This document shows, one piece after another, positions 6,617-12,612 of a stretch of 12,612 nucleotides of DNA (position 1 is its first letter; each line of letters starts with the position of its first letter). The translations under genes and the position numbers were made by a program. The stretch spans positions 1-12,612 of the forward strand of contig JAITKU010000213.1 in NCBI GenBank assembly GCA_031278255.1, read 5' to 3'. The notes under the pieces are model-generated. The model searched no databases. It worked only from the letters and a program-made list of their open reading frames with translations, and was not told the DNA's origin. The DNA comes from Eubacteriales Family XIII. Incertae Sedis bacterium (GTDB taxonomy: Bacteria > Bacillota > Clostridia > Peptostreptococcales > Anaerovoracaceae).

Positions 6617-8281
6617 ATGCGTCTTTGCGGGGCGAAAATCATAATGGAATGTCTGCTCGAACAGGGGACGGACACGATCTTCGGTTTCCCGGGCGGGCAG
6701 ATCATGCCGCTCTACGACGCGCTTTACGACTACACGGAGTCCGGGCGCATACGGCACATCCTGACCTGTCATGAGCAGGGCGCGACACACGCGGCCGACG
6801 GCTTTGCGCGCTCTACGGGTCGGGTGGGCGTCTGCTTCGCGACGAGCGGCCCGGGCGCCACGAACACGGTAACGGGCATTGCCACGGCCTATATGGACAG
6901 CTCGCCGATCGTCGTCGTCACGGGGCAGGTCCCCGTCTCCCTGATCGGGCGGGATTCGTTTCAGGAGGTCGATATCGTGGGGATTACGCTCCCCATCACG
7001 AAACACAGCTTCCTCTGCAAGGACGTGAACGAGCTGGCGACCGCCGTGCGCAGCGCTTTTCGGATCGCGAAAAGCGGCCGGCCCGGTCCCGTCCTGATCG
7101 ATGTTCCCAAGAATCTCATGACGGAAACGGCCGACTATAAGCCCATGGCGCCCCTGCCCGCGGAACCCGCGCCCGCGGCGGGCGCCGATTCGATCAAGCG
7201 TTTGGCGCGCCGTATCAACGAGGCGAAGAAGCCCGTCCTGTGCGCGGGCGGCGGCGTCGTCGTTTCGGAGGCCGCCGCGCTCTTGACCGAGCTGGCGGAA
7301 AAGTCCCGGATACCGGTCACGACGACGCTCATGTGTCTCGGCGCTTTCGATCGGAGAAGTCCGCTTTCCCTCGGCATGGCGGGTATGCACGGCGAGCGGG
7401 ACGCCAACATGGCCGTACACAATTCGGACCTCCTGCTCGCGATCGGGATGCGGTTCAGCGATCGCGTGACGGGTGATCTCAAGCGCTTCGCAAAGGGCGC
7501 GACCGTCGTGCATGTGGACATAGACCGCTCCGAGATCGACAAGAACGTGAACAGCGACGAGCATATCATAGGCGATGTGCGCGACGTGCTGACGCGTCTC
7601 TTGCCCTTGGTCAAGGAGAATACGCGCCGCGCGTGGAACGAGGAGGTTCGCTCCTACAGGCGCGCAGAGACCGCGCGCGCGGAGGCGGGGCGCTTCGGTC
7701 CCTCGGAGATCTTCGCGATCGTGCATGAGGCGCTGGGCGATGATACGATCGTGGCCACGGACGTGGGCCAACATCAGATGTGGACGGCGCAGAAGTGGCC
7801 TTTCTCAAAGCCGCGCAGGTTCATCACCTCGGGCGGGCTGGGAACGATGGGCTTCGGCCTCGGCGCCGCGATCGGGGCCAAGATCGCGAATCCGGACAAG
7901 CGCGTGATCCTCTTCACGGGCGACGGCAGCTTTCGCATGAACTGCGCCGAACTCATGACCGTTTCCGCGCAGAACCTGCCGATCCTCGTATTCGTGCTGA
8001 AAAACAACACCTTGGGCATGGTGCGGCAATGGCAAAAGCTCTTCTTCAACAGGCGTTTTTCGGCGACGGATTTACAGGATGTGCTGGACTACGCGGGTTT
8101 GGCGGCCGCTTTCGGTCTGTTCGGCCGGCATGTGCGTGACGCGGACGGACTGCGCGCCGCGACGGCCGAGGCCCTTGCGACAGGGCGCGGCGCGGTCATA
8201 GCCTGCGAACTTTCCATAGACGAGAACGTATGGCCCATCGTGCCTCCGGGCGATGCGATCAACAACCAACTGACGGAATGA
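6617..8281 (+). CDS. ilvB: Acetolactate synthase catalytic (large) subunit
   Basis: ThDP- and FAD-dependent acetohydroxyacid synthase, the first common step of branched-chain amino acid synthesis, supplying the IlvC substrate. It has 554 residues. The catalytic Glu53 lies in CHEQGATHAADGFAR; TSGPGATN is at 76-83; a FAD-domain stretch GMAGMHGERDAN (253-264) leads to MRFSDRVTG (278-286); the ThDP/Mg motif runs from GDGSF (435-439) to NN (463-464). The HEQGA and FAD-type middle domain indicate the biosynthetic enzyme and not the FAD-free catabolic AlsS. Shine-Dalgarno AAGGAG (6605-6610) is 6 bases before ATG 6617. The usual partner ilvN is absent: the next gene is a LUD protein. The regulatory subunit must be elsewhere in the genome or lacking. 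Confidence 0.96.
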   Translation: MRLCGAKIIMECLLEQGTDTIFGFPGGQIMPLYDALYDYTESGRIRHILTCHEQGATHAADGFARSTGRVGVCFATSGPGATNTVTGIATAYMDSSPIVVVTGQVPVSLIGRDSFQEVDIVGITLPITKHSFLCKDVNELATAVRSAFRIAKSGRPGPVLIDVPKNLMTETADYKPMAPLPAEPAPAAGADSIKRLARRINEAKKPVLCAGGGVVVSEAAALLTELAEKSRIPVTTTLMCLGAFDRRSPLSLGMAGMHGERDANMAVHNSDLLLAIGMRFSDRVTGDLKRFAKGATVVHVDIDRSEIDKNVNSDEHIIGDVRDVLTRLLPLVKENTRRAWNEEVRSYRRAETARAEAGRFGPSEIFAIVHEALGDDTIVATDVGQHQMWTAQKWPFSKPRRFITSGGLGTMGFGLGAAIGAKIANPDKRVILFTGDGSFRMNCAELMTVSAQNLPILVFVLKNNTLGMVRQWQKLFFNRRFSATDLQDVLDYAGLAAAFGLFGRHVRDADGLRAATAEALATGRGAVIACELSIDENVWPIVPPGDAINNQLTE

Positions 8282-8301
8282 TCGGGCGGAGGGACCGGCC
8301 C

Positions 8302-8919
8302 ATGAACGAACTCGCGAAAAGAACGACGGAGGCGCTGACGCGCAACGGCTTCAAGTCGCGCTATTTTGAGACGGCGGACGAGGCGAGGGCCGCGCTCGTC
8401 GATTCGATCGACCCTTCGGAAACGGTCGCCGCGGGCGGTTCCGTGACGATCCGGAGCATGGGGATCAAGGAGGCGCTTGCGGCCAAGGGGATCAAGCTGC
8501 TCCTGCACAGCGACGCGTCCGCGCCCGAGGAAAGGGCGGAAACGCTCAAGAGGGCCGCCGTCACGGACGTGTACCTTTCGAGCATAAACGCGCTGACCGC
8601 GGACGGGGTGATCCTGAACATCGACGGCATCGGAAACAGGGTGGCCTCGACCGTATTCGGGCATAGGCGCGTCTTTTACCTCGCCGGCGTCAACAAGATC
8701 ACGGGCAACCTGCAGGAAGCTTTCATCAGGCTGAAGAACGTCGCGACGCCGCTGAACGCCAAGCGTTTGAACAGAAAGACGCCCTGCGCCGTGACGGGAA
8801 AATGCGAAAACTGCGACGCGCCGGAGCGCCTGTGCCGCGCCACCGTGATCATCGAGCGGCCGACCACGGGTACGGAGGAGATTTCGGTTTTTCTGATAGG
8901 CGAAACGCTGGGATATTAA
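8302..8919 (+). CDS. LUD-domain protein (LutC/YkgG-like), function unknown
   Basis: A 205-residue LUD-domain (DUF162) protein. The fold is shared with LutC of the lactate-oxidation complex, but stand-alone members have no settled function. Seen: AAGGSVTIRSMGI at 43-55, INALTADGVILNIDGIGNRVA at 95-115, FYLAGVNKI at 125-133, AKRLN at 153-157 and a C-terminal cysteine group at 162, 168, 171 and 178 (C-x5-C-x2-C-x6-C), which I infer could bind metal. From memory, clostridial relatives carry the same cysteine pattern and end in G-E-x-L-G-Y as this one does. I start at ATG 8302, which has Shine-Dalgarno GGAGGG (8288-8293) 8 bases before it, not at the in-frame ATG 8230 that lies inside ilvB. It follows ilvB by 20 bases and is probably in the same operon. 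No lutA or lutB neighbours, so a lactate role is not supported. Confidence 0.85.
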   Translation: MNELAKRTTEALTRNGFKSRYFETADEARAALVDSIDPSETVAAGGSVTIRSMGIKEALAAKGIKLLLHSDASAPEERAETLKRAAVTDVYLSSINALTADGVILNIDGIGNRVASTVFGHRRVFYLAGVNKITGNLQEAFIRLKNVATPLNAKRLNRKTPCAVTGKCENCDAPERLCRATVIIERPTTGTEEISVFLIGETLGY

Positions 8920-8924
8920 ATATC
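8912..8924. repeat. Perfect AT-rich palindrome at the end of the LUD gene
   Basis: GATATT-A-AATATC is a perfect 6-1-6 palindrome overlapping the LUD stop codon. It lies in the only AT-rich patch of this area, about 45 bases before the NYN gene. TATATT at 8926-8931 could serve as a -10 box, but I see no matching -35 box. It might be an operator for the next gene or chance; the stem is too weak for a terminator. Confidence 0.3.
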
Positions 8925-8956
8925 GTATATTATTTTGGATATCGGGAACGAAGGGG

Positions 8957-9763
8957 ATGGACGACAAACGCATAGCCGTGTTGATAGACGCGGACAATGT
9001 TTCAAGCAAATACATCAGCAACATCATGAACGAGGTGTCCAACCAAGGGACGCCCACTTACAAGCGCATATACGGGGACTGGACCTCCGCGAAGATGGGC
9101 TCGTGGAAAGACGTGCTGCTCGAACATTCCGTGAGTCCCATGCAGCAGTACAGCTATACGACGGGCAAGAACGCGACGGACGCCGCGCTCATCATCGACG
9201 CGATGGACATACTCTATTCCGGCCGGGTGGACGGCTTCTGTATCGTTTCGAGCGACAGCGATTTCACGAAACTCGCGTCGCGTTTGCGGGAAGCCGGTAT
9301 GCTGGTGATCGGGATGGGGGAGAAAAAGACGCCCGTGGCCTTTCGCGCCGCCTGCGACATGTTCAAATACCTCGAAGTGCTGGCGACGAATATAGCCGGC
9401 AACGGCAAGGGGACCGAAGAGGAAACGGCGCACGAAGAAGCGGCGGCGCCGGGGGAAACGGCGCACAAGGAGAAAGGCGCGACCGACGCGAAGAAGAACC
9501 CTCCGAACAATCGGGAGCGGGCCAAACTGATCCGCACGATACGGACGATCGTGAACGAGATATCGGACGAGGATGGATGGGCTTTTTTGGGAGAATTGGG
9601 AAGTATTCTCAATCGCAGACTGCCGGATTTCGATACGCGAAACTACGGCGCCATGAAGCTGACGCCGCTTATCGAGAGTTTGGGGAGCTTCGATATAGAG
9701 TCGAGAAAAACGAGCAATCCGCACGTTACACATAAATATATAAGAAATAGGGATAAGGGATAA
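8957..9763 (+). CDS. NYN-domain ribonuclease with C-terminal LOTUS/OST-HTH domain
   Basis: 268-residue putative cytosolic RNA-binding nuclease of the LabA/DUF88 type. The NYN (PIN-like) domain covers residues 1-145, with acidic residues expected for metal-dependent RNA cleavage: Asp11 and Asn14 in LIDADN, Asp75 in NATDAALI, and Asp100 and Asp102 in SSDSDF. A charged low-complexity linker (about 146-187, rich in Glu, Ala and Lys) leads to a predicted OST-HTH/LOTUS RNA-binding domain at about 188-265 (RTIRTIVNEISDEDGWAFLG, then LNRRLPDF, then YIRNR). NYN plus LOTUS is a known domain pair, also seen in eukaryotic MARF1-like proteins. The start is fixed by the strand-forming IAVLIDADN near the N-terminus, yet the only Shine-Dalgarno-like run, AAGGGG (8951-8956), abuts the ATG, so initiation may be inefficient. 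The next gene starts 1 base after its stop. RNA target unknown. Confidence 0.85.
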   Translation: MDDKRIAVLIDADNVSSKYISNIMNEVSNQGTPTYKRIYGDWTSAKMGSWKDVLLEHSVSPMQQYSYTTGKNATDAALIIDAMDILYSGRVDGFCIVSSDSDFTKLASRLREAGMLVIGMGEKKTPVAFRAACDMFKYLEVLATNIAGNGKGTEEETAHEEAAAPGETAHKEKGATDAKKNPPNNRERAKLIRTIRTIVNEISDEDGWAFLGELGSILNRRLPDFDTRNYGAMKLTPLIESLGSFDIESRKTSNPHVTHKYIRNRDKG

Positions 9764-9764
9764 A

Positions 9765-10043
9765 ATGCAACTCACAATACTCGGAATATTGGCGCTCGGC
9801 GGCGGGATACTGCTGATTTACCTTGCGCTGAACAGGCGGCCCGCGGCTGCGGAGCGAACGCGCAGGCCGCGTTCCGGAGACGGCAAGGTGATCTACCTCT
9901 TCGGCGACAGGGTGAGCGGGGAAGCGGCCGCCGACGCCGACGCCGGCGATAAGGAGACGCCGGATGCGGCGGAGGGTGAATGTACGGACGCAGAGTTCAG
10001 CGAAGCCGATACGGAGAGGCCGGATGACGACGAAAAAGAATAG
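9765..10043 (+). CDS. Small membrane-anchored acidic protein, unknown
   Basis: 92 residues, not recognised as a named family. Residues 2-22 form one hydrophobic segment (LTILGILALGGGILLIYLAL), followed by a basic patch (NRRPAAAERTRRPR, 23-36), a short GKVIYLFGDRVSG stretch (40-52) and a strongly acidic tail rich in Asp, Glu and Ala to the C-terminus. By the positive-inside rule the tail is cytoplasmic. AAGGGA ends 4 bases before ATG 9765, and the gene follows the NYN gene after a single base. Its 3' end overlaps the LtaS gene by 20 bases from the preferred LtaS start, or 80 from the upstream one. The close packing on both sides supports a real gene; function is unknown. Confidence 0.65.
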   Translation: MQLTILGILALGGGILLIYLALNRRPAAAERTRRPRSGDGKVIYLFGDRVSGEAAADADAGDKETPDAAEGECTDAEFSEADTERPDDDEKE

Positions 10044-12225
10044 GACGGAGCGGCGTTATGCCGCAGGCAGGGCGATTGCGGCCTTTCTGATTGCGCTGAA
10101 GTTGTTGTTGTTTTATGCGTTGATCGGCGTGGAGCCGTACTTTGCGGCCGTTTGGCTTCTGACCTGCCTGTTCACTTTCTTATTTTTTTCCGCGTTCAAA
10201 AATAAGTGGATACCCGCCGCGCTGTATCTCGCGCTGTCCTTGATCATGTTTGCGGACGTAACATACGACAGCTTTTTCAACCGATACCTGTCCGTCAACA
10301 TGTTCGGCGCGATCAGTATGCTCGACGACATCGGCGCGAGCATACTGGAGGTGCTGCGGCCCGCGTTTTTCCTCGTGCCGCTCGATGCGATCGCGATCCT
10401 CGGCCTCTTGGCGGCCCAAAGCTTTCTGTCGCGGCGGGAGGAGACGGAGGCCTTTCTCGCTGCGGCGGTCCCGGAAGATGAAACCGCGGACGCCGCGGAC
10501 TTCGGCTTGGCGCCGCCGCGCGCGGACGCGCGGGACGATGAGGGGGAGACGCGGGCGGAAACGGGCGATCTTGAAACGGCCGGCGCGGAGGAAAGCCCCC
10601 TTGCTTCCGTCTGCGCGCGCGCCGCGGATTTTGTCGTACCGGACGAATATTATACGGAGCTTCCGCTTTTCACGGGACGAAACGAAAAAAAAAAGCGTCT
10701 GCGGGACCGGAAGCGGAGGATATGCTTCGATCTTCTTAAACGTTACGGAAACCCCGCCCTGCTCTTCGTTTTGCTCGTATTCTTCGTATGGAACCCGGCC
10801 GGCTCGTCTCTGCTTCGGTCGATTTCGAGCCAAGAAATCTACGCCTATCATCTCGGCGACGCGCTGCGCGGCGGGAAAGGGGAGGCGATCCCCTCTGCGG
10901 ACACGTTCCTGCGTCTGATCGAGACCGACAACTACGCGAAAGAAAAGGACGGCCCGCTCTTCGGCGTCGCAGAGGGACGCAATCTGATCGTGATACAACT
11001 GGAATCCTTTCAGGATTTCGTGGTGGGCCTCTCGTACAACGGCCGAGAAGTCACGCCGAACCTGAACCGGCTCCTTACGGAAAACACGATCTACTTCGAC
11101 CAATTCTTCCATCAGGTCGGCGCCGGCAACACCTCCGACGCCGAGTTCGCGATCAACAATTCCATATGCGGCAGCGCGCGGTATTTCACCTACAAACTCT
11201 TTCCGCAGAACACGTTTCGGGGTCTGCCCGTGCTGCTGAAAGAACGGGGCTATTCCACCGCGGTTTTTCACGCCTACGAGGACGTTTCGTTCTGGAACCG
11301 GGCGGAGATGTATCCCGCCGAGGGCTTCGATCGCTTCTACGGGGGCCTCGACGATCATCGCGGGGGCGACTATCACCTGACGGAATGGATGGGCTGGGGC
11401 CTGCCGGATTCCGAATTTTACAAACAGACGCTCGACTTTATGAAAACGCTTCCGCAGCCTTTTTACAGCTTCGTCATCTCGCTTTCCAACCATCATCCCT
11501 TTGAGATGCTCGAACATTATAGGTTCATCGATCTCTTGCCCGAGGACGCGGGAACGCTCGTCGGGAACTACCTGCAGAGCGCCGCCTATACCGACTACGC
11601 GCTCGGCGCATTTCTGGACGGCCTCAAGGACGCGGGGCTTTACTACAATTCCGTCATAGCGATCTACGGGGATCACCAAGGCCTGACGCAGGAGGGCGAT
11701 ACGCCCGCCGAGATGGAACGTCTGCTCGGCAAGCCTTACGATTTCGACGAGATGTTGAATGTGCCGCTGATCGTCTCGATGCCGGATATCGAAAGCGCGC
11801 CCGCCGATCTGCGGGCGACGGCGGCCGCCGTGACCGCGCCGACGCTTGCCGTTGCCAAGGCAGCGGATATACGGCGAACGGTACACACGGTCGGCGGACA
11901 GATCGACTTTCTGCCGACGCTGGCTTATCTCTTCGGTTTTGCGGATTTGGACGTGCATTTGGGCCACAATCTGCTGACCGTTGACGCGGGCTTCGTCGCC
12001 GTGCAGTCCTATATGCTGAAAGGCTCTTTCATCACGGACGACACGCTGTTTGAGATGTCCCGCGACGGCGCGTTTGAAAACAGCCGCGCCACAGACCGGC
12101 ACACGCGGGCGCCCGCAGCCGTGCTTTCCTGCGCCGAGAGTCATGAACGCGCGTCGGATATCATGGACGCCTCGGAATATATATTGGAAAACGACCTGCT
12201 CGCCGGTGGGACCCATGCCGAATGA
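10024..12225 (+). CDS. Lipoteichoic acid synthase family membrane sulfatase (LtaS-like)
   Basis: Likely polymerises or transfers glycerol-phosphate from phosphatidylglycerol onto a glycolipid or envelope polymer outside the membrane. The 733 residues comprise four membrane helices at about 17-36, 39-58, 62-79 and 113-135; a charged loop at about 136-240; a fifth helix at 244-263; and the extracellular sulfatase domain from about 315. Active-site residues known from LtaS are present: Glu327 in IQLESFQ, the nucleophile Thr370 in GNTSDAEF, His490/491 in SNHHPF, and Asp550-His551 in YGDHQG; GQIDFLPTL (625-633) is also typical. It is longer than usual (about 650) because of the loop. Shine-Dalgarno GGAGAGG (10013-10019) precedes ATG 10024. 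An in-frame ATG at 9964 with AAGGAG 7 bases upstream adds 20 basic residues and cannot be excluded. The 3' end overlaps the next gene by 11 bases. Confidence 0.92.
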   Translation: MTTKKNRTERRYAAGRAIAAFLIALKLLLFYALIGVEPYFAAVWLLTCLFTFLFFSAFKNKWIPAALYLALSLIMFADVTYDSFFNRYLSVNMFGAISMLDDIGASILEVLRPAFFLVPLDAIAILGLLAAQSFLSRREETEAFLAAAVPEDETADAADFGLAPPRADARDDEGETRAETGDLETAGAEESPLASVCARAADFVVPDEYYTELPLFTGRNEKKKRLRDRKRRICFDLLKRYGNPALLFVLLVFFVWNPAGSSLLRSISSQEIYAYHLGDALRGGKGEAIPSADTFLRLIETDNYAKEKDGPLFGVAEGRNLIVIQLESFQDFVVGLSYNGREVTPNLNRLLTENTIYFDQFFHQVGAGNTSDAEFAINNSICGSARYFTYKLFPQNTFRGLPVLLKERGYSTAVFHAYEDVSFWNRAEMYPAEGFDRFYGGLDDHRGGDYHLTEWMGWGLPDSEFYKQTLDFMKTLPQPFYSFVISLSNHHPFEMLEHYRFIDLLPEDAGTLVGNYLQSAAYTDYALGAFLDGLKDAGLYYNSVIAIYGDHQGLTQEGDTPAEMERLLGKPYDFDEMLNVPLIVSMPDIESAPADLRATAAAVTAPTLAVAKAADIRRTVHTVGGQIDFLPTLAYLFGFADLDVHLGHNLLTVDAGFVAVQSYMLKGSFITDDTLFEMSRDGAFENSRATDRHTRAPAAVLSCAESHERASDIMDASEYILENDLLAGGTHAE
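10685..10694 (+). repeat. Run of ten A inside the LtaS gene
   Basis: Ten consecutive A residues encode Glu221-Lys224, between the acidic loop and the fifth membrane helix, in otherwise GC-rich sequence. Runs this long can cause RNA polymerase slippage. One added A gives a stop about 18 codons on (at a TAA near 10737). One lost A opens a different frame that stops near 10918. Either product would keep helices 1-4 and lose helix 5 and the whole catalytic domain. Slippage here is not demonstrated. Confidence 0.85.
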
Positions 12226-12612
12226 AGCAAAAAAATGGATTGCGGCGGACCTCGCGCTGGCCCTGCTGCTCTTTCTCGTGCTGAACCCCTTTCAAATCGC
12301 TTTCGTGTCCGCGCTGAACGCGCGGGAGTGGACGCTTTTTCATCTGAACGATATCCTAATGCAACTGTCCGAGGCGGACGGCGCGGCGGACGCGGATGCG
12401 TATCTCCTCACGACCGGCACATACGAAACGCAAAAAAAGGATGAATATTTCGGCGCCGCACGGGGTAAAAACATCATATTGGTGCAGCTCGAATCCTTCC
12501 AGAACATGATGGTGGGCGCGCGCTACAACGGCGAGGAGATCACGCCGCGCATCAACGCGTGGCTGCGCGAGGAGGGTATGCTCTATTTCGATCATTTCTA
12601 CCAGCAGGTGGC
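12215..12612 (+). CDS. Second LtaS-like membrane sulfatase, N-terminal part (runs off window)
   Basis: The frame from ATG 12215 stays open to the window end, giving 132 residues plus a partial codon. Residues 11-33 form one hydrophobic helix. The beginning of a sulfatase domain follows: GKNIILVQLESFQNMMVG (84-101), with Glu93 matching the metal-binding Glu of LtaS, then YNGEEITPRIN (104-114) and YFDHFYQQV (124-132). This tracks the preceding protein from its fifth helix onward (there IVIQLESFQ, YNGREVTPNLN, YFDQFFHQV), so it is a paralogue without helices 1-4. The catalytic Thr and Asp-His residues lie beyond the window. GGTGGG (12205-12210) is 4 bases before the ATG, which overlaps the previous stop by 11 bases, suggesting coupled translation. 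Confidence 0.88.
   Translation, partial: MPNEAKKWIAADLALALLLFLVLNPFQIAFVSALNAREWTLFHLNDILMQLSEADGAADADAYLLTTGTYETQKKDEYFGAARGKNIILVQLESFQNMMVGARYNGEEITPRINAWLREEGMLYFDHFYQQV

Noticed and set aside
5777..7774. 665-codon open frame on the minus strand over ilvC and ilvB
   Set aside because: Arg/His/Gly-rich translation with no domain; it lies opposite two certain genes. Long antisense frames are expected in GC-rich coding DNA.
8230..8301. Longer start (ATG 8230) for the LUD protein
   Set aside because: It lies inside ilvB, encodes a non-conserved Arg-rich stretch, and the start at 8302 has a good Shine-Dalgarno site.
8302..8919. Calling the LUD protein LutC of lactate oxidation
   Set aside because: No lutA or lutB neighbours, and the cysteine-bearing stand-alone type has no proven lactate role.
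10180..12216. 678-codon open frame on the minus strand over the LtaS-like gene
   Set aside because: Shadow of a well-supported gene; composition is Arg/Val/Gln-rich and no motif is recognisable.

Overview
The window reads as ordinary chromosomal DNA of a GC-rich Gram-positive bacterium, probably a member of Clostridia. This rests on the tandem lipoteichoic-acid-synthase-type genes, the oligoendopeptidase F / NAD kinase / RluA-type gene order also known from Bacillus, and a LUD-domain protein of the kind found beside clostridial genes. The taxon is inferred from gene content, not shown. All convincing genes lie on the + strand and are tightly packed. I saw no tRNA, rRNA, CRISPR array, insertion sequence or phage gene, and no gene-free stretch longer than about 160 bases.

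Region 1 (2-3845) is a compact cluster: the C-terminal two thirds of oligoendopeptidase F (pepF, cut by the window edge), NAD kinase (nadK), an RluA-family pseudouridine synthase and methylenetetrahydrofolate reductase (metF). Gaps run from 11 to 15 bases, with one overlap of a single base, so this is almost certainly one transcript. Region 2 (3946-5463) is a single CitMHS/NhaD-like membrane transporter after a 100-base spacer. The first 40 codons of its gene hold three consecutive perfect GC-rich hairpins.

Region 3 (5465-8919) begins with the best promoter in the window (TTGACC, 17 bases, TAAAAT). It has a perfect inverted repeat in the spacer and a leader of about 120 bases with competing stems. 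It then carries ilvC and ilvB with no gap between them, followed by a LUD-domain protein. The two ilv genes encode the first two common steps of branched-chain amino acid synthesis, but no ilvN regulatory subunit is present here.

Region 4 (8957-12612) holds a NYN-nuclease/LOTUS RNA-binding protein, a small membrane-anchored acidic protein, a complete LtaS-family sulfatase with five membrane segments and an unusual acidic loop, and the start of a second LtaS-like gene. The second protein has only one membrane segment, matching the fifth of the first, and runs off the window. The overlaps of these genes suggest one operon joining a putative RNA-level regulator to cell-envelope polymer synthesis. 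Nothing here proves a wholly new system. The most original features are the unequal LtaS pair with an A10 run exactly between the membrane and catalytic parts of the first, and the structured leaders.
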